From positions 25,978,476 to 26,042,475 of the forward strand of contig OZ024907.1 of the NCBI GenBank assembly GCA_964017125.1: 64,000 nucleotides of DNA, read 5' to 3'. This DNA comes from Flabesymbios commensalis (Eukaryota > Annelida > Polychaeta > Terebellida > Flabelligeridae). Within the stretch, counting starts at the first letter, position 1, and the number at the start of each line of letters is the position of its first letter. The position numbers and the translations under genes are program-made. Below are positions 1 through 11,441 of this stretch, in pieces. Below the pieces are notes generated by a model. The model was not told the origin of the DNA. It saw only the letters and a program-made list of their open reading frames with translations, and did not search any database.

Positions 1-571
1 ATTGCACATGGTGGCAATGTTTCCCACCCATCAGGAGCCCCAGCCACCCCTCACCTGCAAGGCCGGCGTGCTGATCAGCTCATGCGGGTACCTGCTTAAA
101 CAATTTAGCTAAGTGGATAACAGAGCCTGATTGATATACAACGAACCTGTACAACTAACAATTAAAACAACCTGCTCAACCCGTTAGACTTAATTGACTT
201 GTCCACGTGTACACGTGCAGCGAACATAAGTTGTTTATTTGGTTGAGTGGCGGACCGTAACTATATCAAGTAATATTTTAACCCGTTCAATCTGTGGCAT
301 TATTTCAGCTAATCAAATTAAAATAAGTTAGTGTTAAGGTAGAACATATGTTTTATACTGACTCACAGTTTTAGGTCGATATTGTGAGTACTTTCCACGT
401 AAATAGTGAATCAGTAACACCATATGATTCCCCTAAAATGCGATTTTTAATATGAATGCCACTATAGTAATGACATAGCATCGGTGTGGCCTATAATTAC
501 CACCATGCATGTGTCCACCGAGTAAACATTTCTTCCAGAATTTATCTAATCATTGTCAAGGGACCGTGCTA

Positions 572-821
572 TTAACCCTTTAAGTCCCTACGATGCATTA
601 AAGCATCATTTTACATCCCTGAAAACAGACTTAATTTCCCTACAACCCAGGGTTTTAGAACGAAAATTTCCATGAAATTTGTTTACCAAGACATGGCAAG
701 TTTTTAATTTTTAAACCACATCAAATCATCTTCATCCACTACAAGTCGAGAATTGCGACAGCAATTCGCGGCTTGTAGTGGATGAAGATGACAATGGTAA
801 ATTCAGGCTTGAAAGGGTTAA
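572..821. mobile_element. TTAA-flanked MITE with central hairpin
   Basis: The element is bounded by TTAA at both ends (572-575 and 818-821), and the ends are inverted (TTAACCCTTTAAG against CTTGAAAGGGTTAA). A strong hairpin of about 60 nt lies near its right side (728-790). A TTAA target duplication with short inverted ends is the signature of piggyBac-type non-autonomous elements. No coding capacity is present. Similar TTAA-bounded hairpin elements occur at 4270, 56152, 57241, 58958 and 59193. Confidence 0.65.
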
Positions 822-830
822 AAGTGACAA

Positions 831-3540
831 TTTACTTTAATATGAGGTTGTCGAATATATAGGTAAAATAAATGCATTCTAAATAGGAAGTCACGGTGTG
901 AAGCATTTTCGGAGCGGCTGTCTTGCAATTTCATCGCTGCATGTTGGCGACCCAATTGCCTGAGCCTCAGTATAATGTACTGTGTCAATTAGCGACACCT
1001 TTTCAGTTGATGCATCTTTTTCTCTCTCTTGCATCTAAAAACTAATTTTGCAACAGTTTCTATTTCTAACAAACCTTCAAGCACGTCTTTAGATTAAACT
1101 TCCTCTACCTATAACTTAGTATTCCAACTGGGCTCCGCTCCCCGGATTGAATCACGATTGTGGTGATGAGGATCAAACTATTTTGGTTTATGTTTATGCT
1201 TATAATAGCTGGGTAGCGCCTCTAAACTCGAATTCTAGACGAAATCCAGGTTCTAATTCTATAATTTATCAAATCGTATTGTACTATTACGATCGTTATT
1301 TCATTTCTTTCTCCAAGGAATTTAATTTCCTTCATAGATCTATATTCGGGTTATTTATATAAAACATAATATAGTTCTTACTAGATAACCTATCGCTCAC
1401 AATATGTTCGCTCTTGCAGAAGCGTATGGCATACATATGACCATCATTATACGCCCCCCCCCCCCCGTATCGTGTTTGCTGGGCCCATTGAGTTTTGACG
1501 CTTGGCCAGCATTAAACATATTGGTTCAACGTATTGTGTTTACCGGAAGCGCTTCTAGTAGATTAGCTAAAAATTAAGTAAATTGGCCAACCTCTGGGTC
1601 ATGAAGTTGATCCGTCAATGCCAAGGTGGTCTGCCTAACAATGACAAGCATACATGTTCCGTTCTTGTTATGTAGTTATATAGATTACCTGAACGGCAGC
1701 GGCCGTGTTTGTGCTCTAATAGTAATTTTTCTGTAGATTTATATATACCGAATCACGCAGACAGATAATATAATTTCAACTATTTGATTCACAGATCGCA
1801 ACTTTTACCATGTTTACTATTACAATAGATTGGGTTTGTGAATATGTATTATAATTCGTTTCAGAAATGCATAAGTTTCTCTCTTATCATGCTTATTCAT
1901 TTCTGTTCGTATGTAATATTACGGAATATATTATATGTATACATTACCGCGTTCAAACATCTATAAATATTTCATTGCTCTCATGATTTGTTACATCAGT
2001 CGTGCTAATCGGACTGAGAGGTCAAACATAGGTCAAGTAGGTCTGGGTTTATTTATTTCTAGCTGTGAACCATGGACTAGAACACACCTCCCGTTGTGTA
2101 CAGATTGATTAAGGTTTGTTTATTTAGGGATTAGAGTCCATTGCCAGTGTACGACGGCAGCCATGCTGTATCTTCCAACAGGGTCAGGTAATATTGTAAG
2201 TTATCTAACCTTGGTATGAACTTTACTTACTCGTTTAAAACATCATCTTCCCTTGCAATCTACCATGACATTGAAGGTTGCCAAGAGAAGAGGCTGTTCA
2301 AAACTAGTATAACCGACGTTATATAAGAGGTGCTTTTCTAGAATTATCAGATTATATGGACATACAGTTGTTGCAAAGGTAGGCCCATGTCATGCAGGGG
2401 TTTGTGATTCTGCTATATACCGACATTGTTTCTTCGTTGTACCATAGAGTTAGAAAATACCACTCTTCTCCCTCTATGGTTGTACACTTATAATATATAG
2501 GCCTACTTTTATAATCGGTCGGCCCGATACGGTTCGGCTGTGGATCCTAACCAGGAGGCAACGGGTTAAAATGTTTGTCATCTCGGCTGTGTATTCTACA
2601 GTGCTCTAAACTGTGAAAAGGAGTGCAGTACTAGTCTAATAGTACTGTACACTATAAAGAATCCATGAACTTTGAAGTTACTCGATAAGAATAGGGCATA
2701 ATTATAGTTCCTTTTGTCGCGATATTATTTACCACAATGAGCAGAAAGCAACATAAAGCAACATTTTCTCAGTTACTTAACAGTATAAATGCATGAGATA
2801 ATAAATATCAAAATAATAATTAAATACAATATTAAAAAAATCAGCGAAATGTTCAATATAAACTTTATGATCATGATGCAAGTAAAACTAAATATTTCAA
2901 ATATTTTTTTAGAACTGCTCACGCCGCCATGTAATGTATACATTATTTACATAAAGTCTAAGACTTGTTTTGTGTAATCTTGCCAGCATTCATTTATGGG
3001 AACTTTTGTAAGCGTTAAATTTTGTCGAATTAGCTACTCATTACAGATACATTTTAAATGTTCAACAACATATCACTGACATGATTATACAGTCTTCCAG
3101 TTAGCAGAATATACCCGTGCGGTAAAAGATATAAATCATTATGTTCGCATTATGGTTTGGTAAGATAACTGAAGTATGCCAAGTACTACAGAAACACGCC
3201 AACGCCTCCTTTTGTCAACAACTGTCTGTCTTCGTTCCTGATTATAACGTGCATTTAGCGGTATGCCACATACATGTATGTCTGATCTATTTGATACACT
3301 CACAATGTAACCTTCTTTGATTTAACTTATCTATTTTACAGGATGTCTTATTGCAAGGCTAAATGGTTCACATTACGTACAATAGTACATATAGACCTAT
3401 ATATTTAATTGCATATTCTTCACACTCGCATGTCCAATTTTGCAATCGAATGTAGTATTTAAATCGGGTGTAGCTTTTAAACGTCACCAGATTTGTATAT
3501 ATTATCTAATGTGAATGTACGTTAATTTTCCTAACCTTAG
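831..3540. other. No gene seen; AT-rich DNA
   Basis: No open frame here looks coding and no splice-bounded exon was found. The only recognisable content is a degraded fold-back element next to a run of about 14 C (1453-1547). Confidence 0.5.
1467..1547. repeat. Degraded copy of the ~110-bp fold-back element
   Basis: It contains CGTGTTTGCTGGG at the left and GGCCAGCATTAAAC plus TTGGTTCAACGTATTGTGTT at the right. These are the core pieces of the fold-back family seen intact at 15427-15535 and 27034-27145, but the left arm is rearranged. It lies directly beside a poly-C run. Confidence 0.5.
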
Positions 3541-4250
3541 GCCACAACTAACCAGTAGCGCATGTTTTTCGTTGATTTTTCCGTCAATTATCAACCGATT
3601 TTCATGAAATTTTGTAAAAATCTTATTTCAACAAGTCCTAATATACCTAAAAATTGGGAGGGGGCCCTAGGGTAGTGGTTAGCACCGCTGCCTTTCGGGG
3701 TTCGGTTCCGATCTCGGCGGTTTTAAAGAAACAAAAAATGTTTCTTCCCCATCCACGTGATCCCGGCGGATTTAAAGAAACAAAAAGTGTTTCTTCCCCA
3801 TCCACGTGTGAAAGCCAGTATTGTGGGGAGCCTCCGTGACCGAGAGGTAGCGTGCTCGGCCTCAGACCGCCAGGGCTCGAATTTCGAATCCTGTGTCTGG
3901 AGGACAGTGTCATCTCAATCATTTCACCATCCTCTCGCGGTTCTTCTGGCCCAGTTTAGCCTATAATTATGTGCACAAAGGTGGCCTAAAGCCCGATTCA
4001 TTTCCTTTCCCTGAAAATTATATGCAGTATTCCAAAAGTTACTCCATTTGACATGTAGTAAGTTGAAATTGTGACGTCCCTCTTTAAACCTATTAAACTA
4101 ATTCTAGAATTTTATTACATGTCAAATGGTCTAACTTTTGAACGTTAGGATATGACTTGAAATTTGCCTGTGCTAAATTTCAAGGAAATTGGTTCATAAT
4201 TGATGGAGAAATCGACGAAAAGCATGCGCTACAGATTTATTAAAATTGCC
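3541..4250. mobile_element. Hairpin MITE interrupted by a SINE
   Basis: The outer parts are inverted copies of each other: the left side with AGTAGCGCATG and TTTTTCCGTCAATTA, the right with the reverse complement ending CATGCGCTAC. The middle repeats TTACATGTCAAATGGTCTAA. The same family is present uninterrupted at 26404-26816. The left arm here is split by a SINE at 3656-4010, so the SINE is the younger insertion. Outer limits are approximate. Confidence 0.6.
3656..4010 (+). mobile_element. Dimeric tRNA-derived SINE, copy 1
   Basis: There are two tRNA-like modules. The first has GGTAGTGGTTAGCACC followed by GGGTTCGGTTCC; the second has GAGGTAGCGTGCTCGG followed by GGCTCGAATTTCGAATCC. These resemble the A and B boxes of RNA polymerase III promoters. 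The 3' part ends AAAGGTGGCCTAAAGCCC and a degraded TTTC-rich tail. A likely target duplication flanks it: CTAAAAATT (3647-3655) and CTGAAAATT (4011-4019), one mismatch. This copy carries an internal ~49-bp tandem duplication (about 3722-3808). Confidence 0.75.
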
Positions 4251-4269
4251 CAGGGTATAAATGGTTTCC

Positions 4270-4471
4270 TTAACTCTATGTCGCGAGAAAATAGTTAATT
4301 TGAAAAGGTCATACATGGCTTACTCCGCTCTTTTCGCTCCTTTTAAATACCCATGTCATTGTATGGGTCAGTCTATGCCTGTTATAAATATTTTGAACAT
4401 TACAGTGCGGTGCTCGACTTTTGACGTCACATTATGACATCAATAGTCGGTGCCAGCACTGAAAGGGTTAA
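4270..4471 (-). mobile_element. TTAA MITE of the CCCTTTCAGTGC family
   Basis: Read on the minus strand it begins TTAACCCTTTCAGTGC, then a ~70-nt hairpin containing GACGTCA, then an AT-rich part similar to the elements at 56152-56370 and 57241-57504. TTAA is present at 4468-4471 and 4270-4273; the far end is less well conserved. Confidence 0.55.
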
Positions 4472-4883
4472 TAATGAGAGTACACCTCGCCCTGCTCACA
4501 GCATATACAGATGAGCTGAGTGTGTGCTATGTGGCGAGTAGGCGTATTGATTTTTATATATAACCAGTAGTATACACCCAGTACTCACCTACGTACCTGA
4601 CTGGCTATAACTGCTTTCTCTCTGCAACACTGACTCTGAATTGAAGCCATTCACAGAGGGAAGAAGATAAGGCTGTCTTGAGCATGTTCTTCACGGTATG
4701 TACTTAAATAAGCAAGTAGTATTCATACTATTTATTTTAGGACTTAGAATACAGGTAGTGCTGACATATATTCTTCTGATCGATCAATTCATACAAGCAT
4801 AGGCCTGCACAATTTTCAGGACCATTAGAAAATGGCTTCTAGCAATTAACATGATTAAGGTAAACGCGCTCGATTTTGAATAT

Positions 4884-4955
4884 AGCCCTGAATACAAGGC
4901 TATTCCGCCCGAGCTACATATGTAGCTCGGGCGGAATAGCCTTGTATTCAGGGCT
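4884..4955. repeat. Perfect 72-bp palindrome
   Basis: Two 36-nt arms are exact reverse complements with no loop. They start AGCCCTGAATACAAGG and meet at CATATG (4917-4922). Immediate flanks are not repeated. A perfect uninterrupted palindrome of this size is unstable, so it is either young, functional as a hairpin transcript, or a cloning or assembly artefact. Confidence 0.9.
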
Positions 4956-5036
4956 TGCTTTTGAATGGCTATGATATATTTTGCAAACCAGACTGTTCTC
5001 AGTTTGAATTATGACATTGCTGAAATAACTGTGCTG

Positions 5037-5262
5037 CAAGTGGCGGATCCAGGAATTGACAGATCGGGGGCGCCGATTTTTTCAAGAATTTATGGGAGCC
5101 TACTCACCACAACTGGCAAAGTCAGCCTCTTATATACTCTAGAGGGGTCCCTGGAAAATTTTGAAATGTAAGGTTGGGCGAAATATGGTCGTTTTTTGTT
5201 GTTGGGACCCTGGACGGACGGGGCGCGCGACGGCTGCCCCCCCCACTCTGGATCCGCCACTG
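5037..5262. mobile_element. MITE with AGTGGCGGATCCAG termini
   Basis: The left end AGTGGCGGATCCAG and right end CTGGATCCGCCACT are inverted repeats around a ~200-bp core with a short C run. The same termini flank the element nested in the Tc1 copy at 41837-41975. Such ends are common on hAT-like non-autonomous elements. No clear target duplication was found here. Confidence 0.65.
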
Positions 5263-5925
5263 TGTAAAGACTAAGAATAAATTTTGTTAGTGTAACTGTT
5301 GACTGACTAACTAATTAGTCACTGTTCGGACCAATACCTTTATCCAAACTATTGTTTTCGCAATTTTCAGTTTTGGTCCAAAAATCCTCCGGCTATTTCT
5401 CCCGCAGTTTTTGTACAATCGGCTTGAAATTCAAACTCAATTATAATCCTATCGTACACAGACAGTCGATCTGCTATGTCGTGTCTAAGCCAATAGGGTG
5501 TGAGTGACGCGGGCTTAACTTTCGTAAAAAATGAATTGAAATAACATTAGCAAACTAGAACAGGAGTTCCGAACTCCCGAGGCCCGGCTTTAGCTAGTCT
5601 GCTTGAGTGCTATAGACAAAAAAATCTACTTAATATTTTCTAAACATAACAGTGTATCTGTCTTCCTCGTGGGCCAGAATCATAAATGTCCAGGATATAA
5701 TTAAGGAAAGAACCAGGGAGACAAGTTAAAATATATCTTCAACGTGTATTCCTTCCACCACCATCGCCGGTGCTGGCCAATATTCATTCAATACTTGCCT
5801 ACGATGTACCTCGTACAGAGGATGTAGGCCTAACCACCACATTCCGGTTCAATTGCTGGTTTAATCCCGATCAATCGTCTACGCTTGCCAAACACTAATC
5901 CATCATTGGGTCTGATGTATACTTT

Positions 5926-6131
5926 GCGCAAACACGTGCTGTTTCAATGTTGACCACATTCTTCGACGCTGGCCCGACATTGAAACAGCATTGGGTGATT
6001 GTACCACTGATGCATTGTTATGCGGGTGGAACTTTCTATCCCGGCGCCAGAAACACCAGATGACACGATACATTGGCTCAATGATGATGTAATGCTGGAC
6101 CACCCTCTGCGATGCTGGGCCAACATTATTC
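5926..6131. repeat. Composite of degraded fold-back elements
   Basis: It holds CAAACACGTGCTG, TTCGACGCTGGCCCG, then a second half with GATGCTGGGCCAACATT. These are pieces of the ~110-bp fold-back family, apparently two partial copies side by side with an unrelated middle. Confidence 0.5.
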
Positions 6132-6960
6132 CAACCGAAACCCTTTAAGCTCTGATCACTATATTTAATCGTGAATGTATTTTTTTCTGAACACTAAAGA
6201 CGAAAGTACTTAACCTAGCGACCTCAAACGTTATATTCGACATGTTAATAAGGACTGGTGTACAGAAATGTCAACCGTCTCCCACACACAGCACCCCTCT
6301 TTTCCCCCAAATAGCACACAAACTCAGGCAAAATAAACTTAACAGGCTCCTGGCCTGTCTAATTAACTGGAATAAAAATGAAATTTGGGACCTCTAAGTA
6401 TAAACGCATATATAGGACACCATTTCGGGGTGGTTCCATTGTTGTAAAATAAAATCCCTATTGTCAGCCGCTTTTTTTTAACCTTGTGGGAATTACATGG
6501 AAAGAAATAATATTATTAAATTTGCAACTGAAATATCTCGGAAACGCCAGCAGAAAAGGAGTGAAATTTGTACCCAGAGAGTTAAATTACCATGTATAGG
6601 ACGCTATCCAAACATAATCTAAAATGGCCGACAAAATTAAAAATGGCCGACAAAAAAAAATGGCCCAAAAAAATATGTCAAAGATGATGCTAAAAGCCAG
6701 TCAAATCGGGGAAAAATCCTTAATTATCGCTTTATTACAACTGTCCAAACAGATTTCATGTTTCTTCGGCAGTGTTCAACAACAGGTCATCTGGTTCAAA
6801 TGTATTATCATGCACTTTAACAGAAAATAATATATATGTAGTATACAATAGGTATACTTACTGTTCATGGGCATTGGGTCTCGTAATATATTGCTGCTAG
6901 GTCAACTGCCTACCGAGTGATTGTTTTTTTACGGACAGTACCGTAGATACATCGTTTTCT

Positions 6961-7307
6961 AGTTTTGGAAATGAAATGAAATGAAATGAAATGAATCGGG
7001 CTTTAGGCCACCTTTGTGCACATATAGGCTAAACTGGGCCAGGAGAACCTCCTGAGGATGGTGAGATGATTGAGATGACACTGTCCTCCAGACACATGAT
7101 TTGAAATTCGAGCCCTGGCGGTCTGAGGCCGAGCACGCTTCCTCTCGGTCACGGAGGCTCCCCACAATACTGACTTCCACACGTGGATGGGGAAGAAACA
7201 TTTTTGTTTCTTTCAAACCGCCGAGACCGGGAACCGAACCCCGAACTCTGGCGTGAAAGGCAGCGGTGCTAACCACTACCCTAGGGCCCCCGCCCTCTTG
7301 TTTTGGA
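6961..7307 (-). mobile_element. Dimeric tRNA-derived SINE, copy 2, with TTTCA tail
   Basis: Minus-strand copy of the SINE at 3656-4010. It reads first module, linker ending CCATCCACGTGTG, second module, then GGCCTAAAGCCCGATTCATT and about five TTTCA units as its 3' tail (6968-6993). GTTTTGGA is repeated at 6962-6969 and 7300-7307, a good 8-bp target duplication. The long open frame through it is only the SINE read through. Confidence 0.8.
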
Positions 7308-8075
7308 GGCAATATCACCACATTAAGGCTGAGCTTGACATTAAGGGACGAAGTTGAATGACTGCAATTTCAGGTGCAAGCTATATATCATAGACAATAC
7401 TGAATTGTTGATGAGTGCGCCAAGGGGCCGGGCATTGTGTACACAGACGCACAATGATGCGGGCGCCTACTATCCATATTTAGTCTGTATAACTATACTA
7501 TATGTGGCATATCGAGCTCGGATTCCCGATATTCTAGTTTAGAATAAAAAAATAACTGCAGTGAGCGTTATCAACATGCATTTTCATGGCCAGGTTTTCA
7601 GCATATGTTTCAGTGCAGGTTTTTAGCGACCTAAAAAGCGATAGTTCAAATGTGCATGGCGTCTTTTGAAATATTGGAGGTGCAGCACGACGCGCTGCGC
7701 CATGCAATAAATGACTAGATGGAACACTGAAATATTACATTTTCTACATAAATAAAATATATAAATTTGTATTAAATTGTATTGATAGTGAGGATTATTA
7801 ACCTATATTAAACCTTATGATTTATAATTTATATTATGAATCAATCAATCAAGATTGAAGAATCAATTAATCAATCTCTATCAACAATTATTGATTCATT
7901 CATCCATCCATTATATGATAATACAAGGAAAAGTCAGATTTACGTCGTTGAATACTTAGTGTATATAAATATAGTTAAGTTAGCATCGTTTCTCGGTTAG
8001 AAAGTAATGCATCACAACTCGCCACACCGATATTTGAACTATTATCACCTTCTGTATACTTGTCCTGCAGTTACT

Positions 8076-8545
8076 TTTTATCCCCCACCCACGAAGTAGG
8101 GGTGGGGGATATTGTCATCATCATTTTTACATTCGATTTCAAGGCCATTATTGACTTTAATTGATGGCAGATAATAAGTTCAGTCTCCGGACGATACATC
8201 GGAAAGCGTTTGCTGGATTGTCTTCATATTGCACATATTAGCGGGTGTAGATGTGCCTTTTGGGGGTGGTGACCTTTGACATCATTTTAGACCTTAGCTT
8301 TTGAGGCCATTATTGACTTTGAGTGATGGCGGATGATAATTTCATTTTCCTGACGATATCTCGAAAGCGTTTGCTGGATTGGTTTAAACATATTTATTTA
8401 TATATTGCACACACACATCCCTTAGTGGGTGTAGATGTGCCTTTTTAGGGGTTATGGCCTTTGACATAATTTGTACCCTCTGACTTTGAGGCCACTATTG
8501 ACTTTAATTAATGGCGGGGGATATCGTTAGCGTCAGCACTCTTAC
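8076..8545 (+). repeat. Repeat family starting TTTATCCCCCACCCACGAA, with tandem units
   Basis: The left end TATCCCCCACCCACGAAGTA is followed by about two and a half diverged copies of a ~165-195-bp unit. Each unit has AGGCCATTATTGACTTT, AAAGCGTTTGCTGGATTG, GGGTGTAGATGTGCCTTTT and CCTTTGACAT. A minus-strand partial copy with the same left end lies at 53700-53872. No coding potential; probably a non-autonomous transposable element. Confidence 0.6.
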
Positions 8546-8786
8546 TCTAACAAGATGTCCTGCGTTCTAAGGAGTCGTCAACAAACGCATATGCTGACCA
8601 GTAATTCAGAAGTTTTGCATATTTAGCTATTCTAAGAGTGTTTCATTTTTTTGTTTATGTATTGTATTAATAGCTGTTGTGCCACCTTGCAAACACATGT
8701 ACGCATTGATATCGGGTTGGTACCTAAAGTGAAATAGATGGCTGCTCACGAATCGACATAAATATGTCCTACCGCATCATTTTTAG

Positions 8787-11085
8787 CTCCCGCCGTCACC
8801 GTAGGTGAGCGAAGGGAGCTATGGATTCTACCTCCGTTTTTTTTTGGCCTCTTCTTTTGCCTATAACTTTGTGAGAAAATAAGCTAGGATAACAATTTTT
8901 GGTATGTGGGTTACTTCCAGGTGGCTAATGGATGGGTTAAAATATTTTTAATCTGAATTCAATACGCAAGGTTGCAGAGGAGAAAATGATGATGTGACGG
9001 CGTTGGGCCGTCCGTAAACAATTCGTTTCCGGAGCATATCTCTGAAAGTACTTGTCCGATTGTCTTCAAATTTTACACACAACACCCCTAGGGGGTCTAG
9101 TTGTGCCTTTTGGGGTATTTGAACTTTGACCTACTTCTGGTTCAGAACTATGACCTATTTAGACGTTTTGACGCGCACTTCGTTTCCGGAGCAGATCTCG
9201 AAAAGTACTGGGCCGATGACAGTCATATTGCACATACATGTTCTCTAAGGTCCCAAGTTGTGCCTTTTCAGGTTTTTGGACCTTGACCTTGAAGTTGACC
9301 CAGCACTTTGACCTAATTTATAACATAGGCAAATCCGACTGAAAGATTTTGTGGAATATCATGAAAACCGCTCAAGATAGCTACACCATTACTGTAAAAC
9401 AAATTGTGAGGTTTCAGGAGAGGATGCATCTTGAAAAATTTCAAGTCGATAAAATTAAAAATGGCCGCCTATCGGCCATTATTCACCTCGACAGGCCTGA
9501 TATTGCGGAATATCTTGAAAACCGCTCAAGATAGCTACACCATTAATATCAAATAAATTGTAAGGTTTCAGGAGAGGATGCATCCTGAAAAATTTGAAGT
9601 TGATAAAATTCAAAATGGCCGCCTATCAGCCATTATTCACCTCGACAGGCCTGATATTGTGGAATATCATGAAAACCGCTCAAGATATCTACACCATTAC
9701 TATGAAACAAATTGTAAGGCTTCAGGAGAGGATGTATTTTGAAAAAAATCATTTTGTCAAAGTTCAAAATGGCCGCGAATCAGCCATTATTCACTTTCAC
9801 ATGGCCGTTATTTGGTAAACCGTGCTAGATGGCTAGACCATTACTATAAAACAAAATGTGTGATTTCAGGAGAGGATGCATCTTGAAAAAATTTGACTCG
9901 ATTAAATTCAAAATGGCCGCTATTCGGCCATTATTCATTTTCACATGGCTGATATTTGGTAAACGGTGCTAGATGGCTAGACCATTACCTGATTACTATA
10001 AAACAAAGTGTGAGTTTTCGGGGGGGGATTTCGGGGGGGGATGCACCCTGAAAATTTTTAACTTACGAATTCAAAATGGCCGACAATCAGCATTATTTAC
10101 CTCGATAGGCCTGATATCAGGTAAACCGTGCTAGATAGCTAGACCATTACTATAAAACAAAATGTGACGTTTCGAGAGAGGATGCCTTTTAAAAACTTTC
10201 GACTCAATCGAATGGCCGCCTATCGGCCACTATTTACTTGCACATTGCTGATATTTGGTAAACCGTGTTAGATAGCTGGACCATTACTATAAAACAAAAT
10301 GTGAGATTACAAGAGAGGATGCATCTTGAAAAAAATTGACTCGATCAAATTCAAAATGGCCGCCTATCGGCCATTATTCACTTTCACATAGCCGGTTTTT
10401 AGTAACCGTACTAGATGGCTAGGCCATTACTATAAAACAAAATGTGAGATTTCAGGAGAGGATGCATCTTGAAAAAATTTGACTTGATCAAATTCAAAAT
10501 GGCCTCCTATCGGCCATTATTCACTTTCACATGGGCGATATTTGGTAAGCCGTGCTAGATGGCTAGACCATTACTATAGAATGAAATGTGAGATTTCAGC
10601 TGAGGATGCATCTTGAAAAATTCTGACACGATCAAATTCAAAATGGCCCCCTATCGGCCATTATTTACTTTCACATGCCCAATATTTTGCAAACTGTGTT
10701 AGATGTTAGTCCATTACTATAAAACAAAATTTGAGGTTTCGGGGGAGGATGCACCCTAAATTTTTAACTAATTTATATCGAATTCAAAATGACCGTAAAT
10801 CAGCTATTAGTTAACTCGATTGGCCTGATATCGGGTAAACCATGCCAGATAGGTAGACCATTACTGGGATACTGATTAGGATCATTAATTTCAATGGAGG
10901 TTTGCAATCTCTGACAGACTGTCTAGTTCTTATCTTACTCTTAGACTGGGCTTCTTAGACCTAGTTGTCTTGCGTCTTGATTTTTGACCTAGACTAGGAC
11001 TACATTAATAACCCTATACAAAATTGCTTAAATCAAATTCTAATTCGGAGCGGGAGCTCCTGGACTTATGTAGTCTTGTTTTTCT
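8787..11085 (+). mobile_element. Large non-autonomous repeat with an internal minisatellite (copy A)
   Basis: It starts TTTAGCTCCCGCCGTCACC. Then come a unique ~550-bp part (CGTTTCCGGAGCATATCTC, CTTTGACCTACTTC), a tandem array (9353-10880), and a 3' part with GATCATTAATTTCAATGG, AGGTTTGCAATC, GACTGTCTAGTTCTTA and AGCGGGAGCTCCTGGACTT. The same order recurs in a shorter copy at 14620-16470 and the 3' part alone near 62050-62460. No open frame of transposase length is present. Outer limits are inferred from shared sequence. Confidence 0.6.
9353..10880 (+). repeat. Tandem array, about 11 units of ~144-154 bp
   Basis: Units start at about 9353, 9507, 9661, 9814, 9958, 10120, 10257, 10400, 10544, 10689 and 10833. 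Each has an AAACCGTGCTAGATGG-like start, CCATTACTATAAAACAAA, TTTCAGGAGAGGATGCATC and AAATTCAAAATGGCCGCC. The first three units (GAATATCATGAAAACCGC type) form one subfamily and the rest another. Single units outside the array occur at 14860-14960 and 15780-15960, and on the minus strand at 40030-40262. Confidence 0.85.
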
Positions 11086-11373
11086 GGGAATGCATCATCG
11101 TCCAATAAACATGATGAATCAAATCATTATTTCACCTTCTCAAATATTGTCCTCCAATCTACGATATCGAGTATTTTGAGAAAGTGTCCTGCTTTCTAAC
11201 TAGAAAGCACGAAATCCCGCAAATAAATTGTTAGAAGGCCTGTGTATTTCATTTGTCTTCAGATCCAGGAGCTTCCAATGGTCTATGGAGCCACATAACG
11301 CAGCTGAAGAACACCTGTATAAATATAGATATATTATAAACTATGTACTGACGCTATATTTATTTATTTTCAG

Positions 11374-11441
11374 GTATAACGGTGCATTGTAAAATACCTA
11401 TAATTTTACTTCACTGAAAGACTTCGGAAGTACACTTCGTC
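11374..11441 (+). other. 5' untranslated exon part of the 163-residue gene
   Basis: A polypyrimidine tract and CAG (TATTTATTTATTTTCAG, ending 11373) form a good splice acceptor 68 nt before the start codon. The exon from 11374 has no upstream ATG. This implies a noncoding first exon further left, whose donor I could not place. Confidence 0.5.

Noticed and set aside
3647-3922. Overlapping open frames on both strands near 3.7-4.0 kb
   Set aside because: All are read-through of the GC-richer SINE.
7840-7915. AATC-rich stretch as a possible satellite
   Set aside because: It is a short irregular microsatellite-like tract with no stable unit.
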